Assembly: GCA_036971475.1 (NCBI GenBank)
Contig: JBAIZL010000006.1
Span: 5,793,501-5,857,500 of the forward strand
Length of the DNA: 64,000 nt
Direction of reading: 5' to 3'
Source: Prosapia bicincta
Taxonomy: Eukaryota > Arthropoda > Insecta > Hemiptera > Cercopidae
Both the position numbers and the translations under genes were made by a program. Positions 10,433-19,290 of this stretch are shown piece by piece (positions within the stretch are counted from its first letter, which is position 1; each line of letters starts with the position of its first letter). Below the pieces are notes generated by a model, which saw nothing but the letters and a program-made list of their open reading frames with translations, had not been told where the DNA came from and did not search any database.

Positions 10433-11845
10433 ATGGATTCAAAAACCCCGTCAAATATGACTAGCTTAAAGAGAACACGCCAGGATTCTCCTGACGATCA
10501 TATTGAAAAGGATTTGAGTAAAAAGTTGATGGTGGCAACGTCGCAGACATTGCCATCAGCAAAGTATTTAGTTGTTTCTAGTGCCGAAGAAGGGAAAGAT
10601 CTTTCAAAAGTTTCTCCCTTCCTTATTAACAAGGCTATTACTTCGTGTGCTGGAGGCCCAGTAGCCTCTATCAAGAAACTCAGAAACGGAACACTGTTAG
10701 TTGCGACTTCCACCGAGAGACAAACCCGTGCTCTATCTAAAATGACCTCTTTCTTTGACCAGGTCAAGGTATCTGTGGCTCCCCACAGATCCTTGAATTA
10801 CTCAAAGGGGGTCATCACATGTAGGGACTTAATGCACATTTCAGTTGATGAAATTAAGTCCGAACTGTCGTCTCAGTCAGTTACGGACGTTGTCCCTATC
10901 ATGAAAATGGACAAAGGAGAAAAGGTAGCAACAGCTGCTTTTATCGTTACCTTCGGCAAACCGGAAATACCCGAATATTTACATGCAGGTTACCAAAGGC
11001 TCTCAGTGAGACCATACGTGGCTAACCCTAGGCGCTGCTTCAAGTGCCAGCGATTTGGGCATATCAGCTCTACGTGTTCGAAGCAGAACGTATGCGGTAT
11101 ATGTAGCGTCGAAGGCCATGATGATAAGGATTGTGTTAATTCTCCGAAATGCGCCAACTGTGGTGGTGACCACCCAGCGCGATCCTACAACTGTCCCACG
11201 TTCAAGGAAGAGAAAGCTATCCTAGGCATCATGGCGAAAGACAAGCTGTCGTTTCCAGAGGCCAAAAAACTCTATCGTTCCACTCAGCCAAAGACAGACA
11301 GTAAGACTTATGCCGCTACCCTGACCGCTTCAAAATCGTCTTGTTCCAACTGTGCTGAGCTGTCCAAGAAGATTGAAGCTCTAACTGAACAAGTGTCTCG
11401 CCTTTTGTGCTTAGTCACAAATGGTCCGTCTTTGAATTTGGAACAACCTGCAGCAACTGATAGTGTTTTGCCTCGTGTACCTATCCCTTCCACGGGGGGG
11501 ATTGGAGCACGAAATAAATCACTGAGCGAGCCTTGTGTTTCTGTACAGAAGATATTATCAACGGGTAATAAACCTTCTGTGCAGAAGACGTTGGAAAAAT
11601 CAAAACCACGTAAACCAGTGTTACGTCAGACCACATCGCCACCGTCGTTACCGGGAAATAAGAAAAATGCTAACAAAGGAGGGAATGTGAAAACTACCCT
11701 TCCTAAACCCAAAACTTCCTCAGATTCCATCCCTGAACGGGTGGATATGGAATCTGAGAAATGTAAGCCTGAGACGTCTAAAAACGTCCCAGGCAAGAAA
11801 GGAGAGAGCACCAATGGGTGTCAGATCAATCCATTGCTGAGTTAA
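10433..11845 (+). CDS. LINE ORF1: gag-like nucleic-acid-binding protein
   Basis: This 470-residue protein would coat the LINE RNA and help deliver it to the target. Three zinc knuckles stand together from about residue 202 to 255: CFKCQRFGHISSTC, CGICSVEGHDDKDC and CANCGGDHPARSYNC. The region before them (about 70-190) resembles the RNA-binding part of insect LINE gag proteins. After them comes a Cys-rich heptad-like stretch (near 300-325) and a long basic, Ser/Pro/Lys-rich tail. The start is an ATG; an earlier ATG at 10413 is out of frame. It ends TAA TAA directly before the ORF2 ATG. No internal breaks are seen. Confidence 0.93.
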   Translation: MDSKTPSNMTSLKRTRQDSPDDHIEKDLSKKLMVATSQTLPSAKYLVVSSAEEGKDLSKVSPFLINKAITSCAGGPVASIKKLRNGTLLVATSTERQTRALSKMTSFFDQVKVSVAPHRSLNYSKGVITCRDLMHISVDEIKSELSSQSVTDVVPIMKMDKGEKVATAAFIVTFGKPEIPEYLHAGYQRLSVRPYVANPRRCFKCQRFGHISSTCSKQNVCGICSVEGHDDKDCVNSPKCANCGGDHPARSYNCPTFKEEKAILGIMAKDKLSFPEAKKLYRSTQPKTDSKTYAATLTASKSSCSNCAELSKKIEALTEQVSRLLCLVTNGPSLNLEQPAATDSVLPRVPIPSTGGIGARNKSLSEPCVSVQKILSTGNKPSVQKTLEKSKPRKPVLRQTTSPPSLPGNKKNANKGGNVKTTLPKPKTSSDSIPERVDMESEKCKPETSKNVPGKKGESTNGCQINPLLS

Positions 11846-11848
11846 TAA

Positions 11849-14800
11849 ATGTCTGCAATTAACAAGTCAGTGATACAATGGAACGTCAACGGTGTTAGGA
11901 GTCACATAGAAGAACTTAAAGTACTCGTGCGAGATGTGTATCCAATGTTTGTATGTCTACAGGAGACACATCTCCACGAATCGCATAATTTCCATTTAAG
12001 GGAGTATTCAGTTTTTAGATCGGACTTCGTTACAGAAGATCGAGCTAGAGGTGGCGTAGCCATCCTAGCCCGTGACTGTATCGATGCTGTTTCTCTAAAC
12101 TTAATAACTCCTTTACAAGCAGTAGCCGTTCAAACAGCTGTCCCGTATAAAATCACTGTGTGTTGTGTCTACTTGCCACCACAAGAAAACCTGCATCACA
12201 GTGATTTAGTGAATTTAATAAGCCAGTTACCAACTCCGTTCTTATTGGTAGGGGATTTTAATGCCCACCATTCGTCTTGGGGATCTCCGACTAGGAACTC
12301 TCGAGGTGACCTTGTTGAGAGTGTGAGAACGGAACTGGACTTATGTCTGCTAAATGACGGTTCGCCTACCCATTTAGCAGCATCTACTGGTGGATGGACA
12401 GCTGTTGACCTATCGATTTGCAGCCCACAATTAGCTACTAGATGCACATGGTCGGTACTCAACGATTTGTATGGAAGCGACCATGTGCCTATTAAGATCA
12501 GTTTATGTGACTCCCAACCCTGTTATGCTCGAAATCCCAGTTGGATTTTGCGAAAAGCCAACTGGGACTCATACTCGAATTACCTTGTATCACTTGACAT
12601 GGATTATCTGACACCCATTGATGAAAATATAGAAAATTTTACAAAAGCAATTTTAAATGCCGCTGAAAAGACCATTCCGAAAACCTCTGCGCATCCACGC
12701 CGACCGCCTGTGCCGTGGTGGAACGATGAATGCACAGAAATCCTCCGTTTACGACGAAGAGCTCTTAGGAGATTTAAACGACACCCAACGAATGGAAACC
12801 TTCAGGAATATAAAATACTCCGTGCGAAAGCACGGAGGATATTTAGGCTGAGTAGAAAGAACTCTTGGGAACAGTACATTAGCACAATTAGACGAACAAC
12901 TCCGTCCTCCACAGTGTGGAGGAAACTAAGATCAGTTTGTGGTACTTCCATTCCGTTGCCAGCCATTGCGCTGAAGCAACCGGATGGAAGAATAATCTCA
13001 AACCGTGATGATATTGCTAATGTACTTGGTAAATCGTTTTCTAACTTTTCTGCTACTACAGCCTATAATAGATTATTCCAGATTTATAAACTGAAGGAAG
13101 AAGCAATACCGTTTACTGTTGGGTCGTCTGGGGACTCTCCTTTAAACACTCCTTTCTCTATAGGGGAATTGGAGTCAGCTCTTGCGTTAACGAAGGATTC
13201 TGCACCAGGTCCTGATTCCATTGTGTACTCCATGCTAAAACATCTACCATCATCGGCGAAACTTGTCCTCCTTCGAGTATACAATCGTTTATTCGAGGAG
13301 CGCTCTTTCCCCGATGCATGGTTAGAATCGACTGTAATTCCTCTTTTGAAGCCAGGTAAAGACAAAACCAATCCCAGTAGTTATAGACCTATATCCCTTA
13401 CAAGCGTCTTATGCAAACTACTGGAGAAGATGGTCAACCGCCGTCTTGTCTGGTACCTAGAAACCAATGACCTTATTTGCAACGAACAGTGTGGTTTCAG
13501 GCAAGGACGATCATCCGTTGACCAATTGGTTTTGTTAGAATCCGCTATTCAAGATGCCTTTCTCTTGCGTCAAACACTCGTTGCTGTTTTCTTCGACCTT
13601 GAGAAGGCATACGATATGGCATGGAAAAGAGGAATTCTGAACACTTTAAAATCATGGGGTATACAAGGGAATATCCTAGCATTCATCGCTAACTTTCTTT
13701 CAAACAGATCTTTCCGCGTTCGACTTATAGGCACGTATTCAAACAGCTATACACAAGAGAATGGTGTACCGCAGGGCAGCGTGCTGAGCGTCACGCTGTT
13801 TGCCGTTGCAATAAATAGTATCACCAGTAATATACGATCTCCGGTACACTGTTCCCTTTTTGTGGATGACTTTTGTATATATGTGCCTGCTCGTAGTATG
13901 GCAACTGCGGAAAGATCTTTGCAGTTAGCAATATACAGATTGGAGGAATGGTCAAAATCTACAGGTTTTAAATTCTCTGCTTCGAAGACCCAATGTGTAG
14001 CATTTAGTCGTCGTAGGCAACACCAGGAGCCGATCCTTTTTCTTGACGGGGTTCAGCTTCAAACCACGGATAGTGTTCGATTTCTAGGTCTTTTATTTGA
14101 TAAAAGACTCTCATGGATCCCACATGTTCGTGATTTGAAGGTGAGATGCAATAAGAAATTGGATATGTTAAGAGTCCTTAGTGGGACGAATTGGGGAGCA
14201 GACAGAACTAGTATGCTTCGATTTTATCGCGCGGTCGTTAGATCGCGCATTGATTATGGCTGTCAAGCCTATTCATCCGCACGACTTACAGTTCTGAAAA
14301 CTCTCGATGCTGTCCACCACTCTGGACTTAGACTGGCTACTGGTGCATTTAGAACTAGCCCAATCCCTAGTCTTCTTGTCGAGGCTGGGGAACCCGCTCT
14401 TTCAAGACGACGTCAGATGCTACAAATATCTTACGTTTCTGTTCTTCGAAGCAAACCCAACCACCCGGCATTTGAAAGAGTCTTTTATAATACGCTAAAT
14501 CAAGTGTACAATACACGTCAACGTTCGACCGCTCCCTTTGGCATACGAACGTTAAGAATATTGGATGACCTTGAGTTGCAACTTCCAACTATGTTTGAAC
14601 GACAAATGTGCTATCTACCTCCATGGATAATAAAAACGCCGCACTTCGATTTCTCATTGTCCAGTTATATAAAACACGATACTCCTGTTGTGGTCTACCA
14701 CCAGGAATTTTTATCCATTTATAAATCTCACCAACACAGTGAAATTATTTTCTCTGATGGATCTAAACTGGACAATGGCGTTGGGTGTGCGTTCTATGCA

Positions 14801-15544
14801 TCTGGCTGTACCTACACGTACGGACTGCCCTCAGCTTGCAGTGTTTTCACGGCAGAACTATTTGCTATTTTTAAAGCTTTGACCGTCATTCAATCTCGAT
14901 CCTCGCATTATCTTTTGTGTTCGGATTCCAAAAGTGCTCTTCAGGCTCTTCAGGATGTTTTCTCTAGCAACCCTTTGGTTGGGGACATTTTGTGTGCTGT
15001 ACACAGGCTTCAATTGAGGGGTGTGGGGGTAACTTTCTGTTGGGTTCCTGGACATTGCGGAATACTTGGAAACACAAAAGCGGATGAAGCGGCGAAGAAA
15101 GCTACAAGTTTGGTGCCTATTACTCAACTGGTTATGGCATCTGATTATGTGTGTTTCGCGAAACATTTATTGCTCGCTGCTTGGAATGACGAGTGGCATA
15201 CCGTGATTGAGAATAAGCTGAGGGAAATTAAAGATACCGTCCGTCCATGGAGGTCTTCAATTCGTTCAAAACGTAGGGAGGAAGTGGTGGTTACACGCCT
15301 TCGCGTTGGCCACTCTTTTGCAACTCATGGATATTTGATGAGTCGTGACGATCCACCAATATGCCAATATTGCGGTGATATCTTCACAATAAAACATATT
15401 TTAGTAGACTGTGTTAATGTAAGCAATGTTCGTGCCCTTTTTAATTTAAAAGGGAGTTTAAAGGTGGTGCTAAGGGACGATGCCTCGGCCATTGACCGAG
15501 TCATCGCTTTCTTGCACCACTTGAAAATATTTTTTAAAATTTAA
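11849..15544 (+). CDS. LINE ORF2: endonuclease, reverse transcriptase, RNase H
   Basis: This 1,231-residue protein nicks target DNA and copies the element's RNA onto it. An APE-type endonuclease fills about residues 1-225 (QWNVNG, QETHL at 37, GDFNAHH at 134, SDHVPI at 210). RT motifs follow: SYRPISL, FFDLEKAYD (581), GVPQGSVLS (639), and FVDD at 670 as the catalytic pair. An RNase H domain spans about 960-1085 (FSDGS, TAELFAIFKAL, SDSKSAL, WVPGHCGILGN). The C terminus has a Cys/His finger (CQYCGDIFTIKHILVDC, near 1171). All catalytic residues I can check are present and there are no stops or frameshifts. It lies in the same frame as ORF1, after two stop codons, which suggests termination-reinitiation. 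Confidence 0.95.
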   Translation: MSAINKSVIQWNVNGVRSHIEELKVLVRDVYPMFVCLQETHLHESHNFHLREYSVFRSDFVTEDRARGGVAILARDCIDAVSLNLITPLQAVAVQTAVPYKITVCCVYLPPQENLHHSDLVNLISQLPTPFLLVGDFNAHHSSWGSPTRNSRGDLVESVRTELDLCLLNDGSPTHLAASTGGWTAVDLSICSPQLATRCTWSVLNDLYGSDHVPIKISLCDSQPCYARNPSWILRKANWDSYSNYLVSLDMDYLTPIDENIENFTKAILNAAEKTIPKTSAHPRRPPVPWWNDECTEILRLRRRALRRFKRHPTNGNLQEYKILRAKARRIFRLSRKNSWEQYISTIRRTTPSSTVWRKLRSVCGTSIPLPAIALKQPDGRIISNRDDIANVLGKSFSNFSATTAYNRLFQIYKLKEEAIPFTVGSSGDSPLNTPFSIGELESALALTKDSAPGPDSIVYSMLKHLPSSAKLVLLRVYNRLFEERSFPDAWLESTVIPLLKPGKDKTNPSSYRPISLTSVLCKLLEKMVNRRLVWYLETNDLICNEQCGFRQGRSSVDQLVLLESAIQDAFLLRQTLVAVFFDLEKAYDMAWKRGILNTLKSWGIQGNILAFIANFLSNRSFRVRLIGTYSNSYTQENGVPQGSVLSVTLFAVAINSITSNIRSPVHCSLFVDDFCIYVPARSMATAERSLQLAIYRLEEWSKSTGFKFSASKTQCVAFSRRRQHQEPILFLDGVQLQTTDSVRFLGLLFDKRLSWIPHVRDLKVRCNKKLDMLRVLSGTNWGADRTSMLRFYRAVVRSRIDYGCQAYSSARLTVLKTLDAVHHSGLRLATGAFRTSPIPSLLVEAGEPALSRRRQMLQISYVSVLRSKPNHPAFERVFYNTLNQVYNTRQRSTAPFGIRTLRILDDLELQLPTMFERQMCYLPPWIIKTPHFDFSLSSYIKHDTPVVVYHQEFLSIYKSHQHSEIIFSDGSKLDNGVGCAFYASGCTYTYGLPSACSVFTAELFAIFKALTVIQSRSSHYLLCSDSKSALQALQDVFSSNPLVGDILCAVHRLQLRGVGVTFCWVPGHCGILGNTKADEAAKKATSLVPITQLVMASDYVCFAKHLLLAAWNDEWHTVIENKLREIKDTVRPWRSSIRSKRREEVVVTRLRVGHSFATHGYLMSRDDPPICQYCGDIFTIKHILVDCVNVSNVRALFNLKGSLKVVLRDDASAIDRVIAFLHHLKIFFKI

Positions 15545-15551
15545 TACATAA

Positions 15552-15582
<31 letters not shown>

Positions 15583-15939
15583 ATTTATACATATAATTCT
15601 CTGTGTTTCTTTAATTTATTTTAATTAAATTTATTTTCTGTTCTTGTTATTGTTATTGAGATTTATTTATTGGTAAATTGTTATCTATTATTGTTTTACA
15701 TATTATTTATTTACTGTTATATTGTTCTTTGTTGTTATTTTGTTATTTAGTTTTTAAGAATTTTTTCATTGTTATATTGTTGTTTTTTGTTTTTTATTGT
15801 TGGTGTTTTATTTTTTTTTGTAATTTTTGTTGTATTTATTTATTTGTTTATTTATTAATTTATTTGATTTTATTTAAAACATTGCGTTCTTTGTTAGATT
15901 TTGTTTGGCGATGATAACCACAATTGGTTTTTCGCCAGG
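15545..15939 (+). other. LINE 3' UTR with terminal stem-loop
   Basis: The 3' UTR starts with a (TA)n run (15548-15572), then a long T-rich stretch. The last ~35 bases can fold: TGGCGA near 15905 pairs with TCGCCA near 15933, with an inner AACCA/TGGTT hairpin. A stem-loop just before poly(A) is a plausible recognition element for the element's own RT. That role is inference. Confidence 0.65.

Positions 15940-16013
<74 letters not shown>
15940..16013 (+). repeat. 74-nt LINE poly(A) tail
   Basis: An uninterrupted run of A follows the 3' UTR and directly precedes the right target-site duplication, as expected from target-primed reverse transcription. Its purity points to a young insertion, with the caveat that homopolymer length depends on sequencing accuracy. 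Confidence 0.95.
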
Positions 16014-16015
<2 letters not shown>

Positions 16016-16027
16016 TTATTTATCATG
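16014..16027. repeat. Target-site duplication of the LINE, right copy
   Basis: CTTTATTTATCATG is identical to 9913-9926. Confidence 0.95.
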
Positions 16028-16860
16028 TTACTGTAAGTGTTAATTTTGTGTGTCCAGGGGTGGTTAGATTTGTAATGTATTGTGGTGTTGTTGGAAGTAG
16101 GTTTCCTGTATACTGTAGTTTCTATTTTATTATCATTTATATTTAAAGTAATGTCGAGGAAGTTGATTGTTCTATTTGTTTCTGTTTCAACGGTGAATTG
16201 TATGTTTTCGTTGTATGTATTTAGTTTGTTTAATATTATGACGTGTTCGTTGTGAATGGTAGGTTGGTATATTACAAGTATATCGTCTACATATCTTGTC
16301 CATAGTGAGATATTGTGTGTGTTTATTATAGGTTTAATTATTATTTGTTCAAAGTGTTGTAAATATATTTCTGACATGACAGATGATATGGGTGAACCCA
16401 TGGGGAGTCCTGTTGTTTGTTTATAATATTTATTGTTAAATTGGAAGTAATTTTGGTTACATATGTGTTTGGTTAGCGTAATGATACTATCTATTATGTT
16501 TCTTTTTTCGTTATTGTGTATCAGTTTGTTTTTTATTATTTCTATGGTTTCTTCTATTGGGATACTAGGGTACATGTTAGTTATGTCATAACTTATTATT
16601 TTTGTGTTGCTGTTTGTTTTTATCGTTTTTATTTTATCAATTAATTCGTGTCCATTTTTTATATTGTATGTGTTGTTGATATGTATTTTAAATCTTAGGA
16701 TTTTGTCTAGAATTTTTGCGTTATGTAAGATGGTGCTGTTGTGAAATTTATTAGTGGTCTAAATGGTGTGTTAGGTTTGTGGATTTTAGGTATCCCTGAT
16801 AATACGGGTGCGCACGGTTTGAATGGGTATAATCTTGTGTGGTATTTTAATTTATTGTTA
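16014..16860 (-). pseudogene. PLE, left copy, 5' half (reverse transcriptase)
   Basis: The minus strand encodes the RT of the split PLE. Motif A region is MYPSIPIEETI, motif B GLPMGSPISSVM, motif C RYVDDILVIY, then INFLDITL and VYRKPTSNNTTIH. The frame breaks at the LINE insertion. One base missing near 16717 relative to the plus-strand copy also breaks the frame upstream of motif A. A three-base difference gives RNIID where the plus copy has RNID. The 5' part of the RT is absent, and the copy ends at the head-to-head junction. Confidence 0.9.
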
Positions 16861-16906
16861 TAGTTTAGGGTGTTGTTTATTGTTTAACAATAAATTAAAA
16901 TACCAC
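16840..16906. repeat. Head-to-head junction of two PLE copies (palindrome)
   Basis: The left arm ends at 16860 (TAATTTATTGTTA) and the right arm starts at 16885 (TAACAATAAATTA), with a 24-bp spacer between. Palindromic identity then continues outward for about 1.68 kb on each side, ignoring the LINE. Confidence 0.92.
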
Positions 16907-18466
16907 ACAAGATTATACCCATTCAAACCGTGCGCACCCGTATTATCAGGGATACCTAAAATCCACAAACCTAACACACCATTTAGACCACTAATAAATT
17001 TCACAACAGTACCATCTTACATAATCGCAAAAATTCTAGACAAAATCCTAAGATTTAAAATACATATCAACAACACATACAATATAAAAAATGGATACGA
17101 ATTAATTGATAAAATAAAAACGATAAAAACAAACAGCAACACAAAAATAATAAGTTATGACATAACTAACATGTACCCTAGTATCCCAATAGAAGAAACC
17201 ATAGAAATAATAAAAAACAAACTGATACACAATAACGAAAAAAGAAACATAGATAGTATCATTACGCTAACCAAACACATATGTAACCAAAATTACTTCC
17301 AATTTAACAATAAATATTATAAACAAACAACAGGACTCCCCAGGGGTTCACCCATATCATCTGTCATGTCAGAAATATATTTACAACACTTTGAACAAAT
17401 AATAATTAAACCTATAATAAACACACACAATATCTCACTATGGACAAGATATGTAGACGATATACTTGTAATATACCAACCTACCATTCACAACGAACAC
17501 GTCATAATATTAAACAAACTAAATACATACAACGAAAACATACAATTCACCGTTGAAACAGAAACAAATAGAACAATCAACTTCCTCGACATTACTTTAA
17601 ATATAAATGATAATAAAATAGAAACTACAGTATACAGGAAACCTACTTCCAACAACACCACAATACATTACAAATCTAACCACCCCTGGACACACAAAAT
17701 TAACACTTACAGTAACATGATAAATAAAGCAATAAAATACACACAGGATAACAAACAAAAATTAAATGAAGAATTAGATAACATTACAAAAATAGCAATA
17801 GAAAATGGATACAACAAACACCTTATAAAAAATATATACAATAAATTCACAAAAAAACCTAGCCACAACACAACACTACAACCGGAATACGAAAATAATA
17901 AAAATAAAAAAATCTACCTAAAATATAAATACACCAATAACAAAATAGAAAAAATAACAAATATATACAACAAAGAATACTACACTCCAACTTACAAACC
18001 AAACAACAAAATAATAAAATATCTTAATAACCACATAACAAATTCAGAAAAACATAACCTATCAGGAATTTACAAAATCACATGCAACAACTGTAACGCT
18101 TTTTACATAGGAAAAACAACCAGAACATTTAAAATAAGATTTGAAGAACATTATAGAGCATTCAAAAACAAAAATTCTAAAGTATCAAATGTTGCAGCAC
18201 ACCTAATATCCCATAAACACGAAATAACAAATTACGAAAATAACCTAACCATACTGGAAATAAATAACAACCCAATAGAACTAAACTCACTAGAAAAATA
18301 CCACATTTATAAAAACCTACACAACAACTTAATGAATCTACAAACAACATATACAGAAGACATACTATACAAAAATATCATACACTCAGATCAAGAAAAA
18401 GTGCGCGTTACGTCAACGAACACCGGCTTCACGGACGTAGCATCCACAGCAGAGAAAAATCAGTGA
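16885..18466 (+). CDS. PLE reverse transcriptase with GIY-YIG endonuclease, 5' truncated
   Basis: This open frame encodes about 525 residues of a Penelope-like protein that would copy element RNA and cut the target. Visible in order: the RT entry motif GIPKIHKPNTPFRPL, motif A (SYDITNMYPSIP), motif B (GLPRGSPISSVM), motif C (RYVDDIL), motif D (INFLDITL), VYRKPTSNNTTIH, a Lys/Asn-rich connector, then GIY-YIG (GIYKITCNNCNAFYIGKTTR). The N terminus of the RT is missing; in-frame codons before 16885 come from the inverted partner. Motif B has GLPR where related copies have GLPM. No stops occur inside. It is probably inactive alone because of the truncation. Confidence 0.9.
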
Positions 18467-18504
18467 TTCGACAATGGTCAACGACCGAAAGGTGCCTCAT
18501 CACT
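18462..18504 (+). ncRNA. Hammerhead-ribozyme-like fold at the PLE 3' end
   Basis: Directly over the ORF stop codon lies a three-helix fold. Helix I is AGTGAT (18462-18467) with ATCACT (18499-18504). The core is TCGACAA. Helix II is GGTC/GACC with loop AAC. GAA follows, then helix III AGG/CCT with loop TG, and C17 at 18498. Layout and the GAAA segment match type I hammerheads reported in PLEs. Positions 3, 4 and 8 depart from the CUGANGA consensus, so activity is uncertain. Confidence 0.5.
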
Positions 18505-18567
18505 CAAGGTAAAATTATTGCACTTAATGGTGGATAAAATTACTCACACAGTAATATATTAACTTCA
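18467..18567 (+). other. PLE 3' UTR and terminus
   Basis: The tail after the stop ends GTAATATATTAACTTCA at 18567, mirroring the minus copy's end at 9076. Beyond it, 18568-18860 shows no feature I can assign. Confidence 0.8.
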
Positions 18568-18859
18568 TAAAGTCAGTGCAACGGAAAAACAATGGATAAT
18601 GTTAAATATCAAGAATATATATATATTCACTTATCACTTTGACTATATGTACTTAAACAAGAATCTTACTTAGTATTTATGAGAGTTAACTTTCAAAGAT
18701 TGATAGTATATCCATTATCAAGTATCACTAACCAGGGGTTGTAGTAGACTGCGAGCTGTATGGAATTCCCGTTGTCACAAGGTGTGGTGCATTGTTATTG
18801 TTCTATTTTCGGATTCACTGCACTGTGGGAGTCTTTTAAGTTTGTCTTGGGGTTAATTT

Positions 18860-19290
18860 TGTCTATTAGGTTGAATAATTTATCGTTTTTAAGATTTTAT
18901 TTGTATTTGTTCGTTTATGATATTATTTTTGTGTTTATAAATTTGTAGTTGTTCCCAGATTGTCTTTCTGAGGCCTTTTTGTACTTTTTTTATTAGTTAT
19001 ACGTTTTCTAATGTGGGGAATGTGTGTTTGTTTTTGATGACGAGTGTAGCTAAGTTTGAGTTGTAAGTTTAAGGTTTAATGTAAGCATTGAGGTGTTCTT
19101 GATATCTGTCTTTTAATTTCTTTTTTGTTTGGCCTATGTATATTTTATTATAGTCTGGGTATTCGATTTTGTATAAGCCGTTATTAAGTGTGGGATATAT
19201 TTTTTCCGGTTGGTTTATTTTATTGATTATGTTTCCTGTGTTTTTGTAAGCTATGTTAATATTATTGTTTATATTATTCTTTACACAGGG
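18860..19290 (-). pseudogene. Decayed PLE GIY-YIG endonuclease fragment (different family)
   Basis: The minus strand translates around 19175-19090 to GLYKIEYPDYNKIYIGQT followed by a KDRYQEH helix, a GIY-YIG endonuclease. Stops and frame changes follow before an NLATLVIKNKH-like stretch and a helix ending IYKHKNN. It lacks the CxxC insert of the nearby PLE copies, so it belongs to another PLE lineage. No RT remains next to it. Confidence 0.7.

Larger units (their letters stand above)
9927..16013 (+). mobile_element. Full-length I-superfamily-like non-LTR retrotransposon (LINE)
   Basis: A 6,087-bp insertion with a GC-richer 5' UTR, two open reading frames, a 3' UTR and a 74-nt poly(A) tail, flanked by a perfect 14-bp target duplication. 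ORF1 has three zinc knuckles. ORF2 has an APE endonuclease, RT and RNase H, the domain set of the I superfamily (I, Loa and related clades). The exact clade cannot be fixed by eye. Intact ORFs, an unbroken tail and a perfect duplication argue for a recent, possibly active copy. It sits inside the left PLE copy, so it arrived after that PLE. Confidence 0.93.

Noticed and set aside
15901..16146. Open frame with a long poly-lysine run
   Set aside because: It is the LINE poly(A) tail and neighbouring sequence read as codons.
16823..16884. N-terminal residues of the plus-strand PLE frame upstream of 16885
   Set aside because: They derive from the inverted partner and the 24-bp spacer, so they are not part of the PLE protein.
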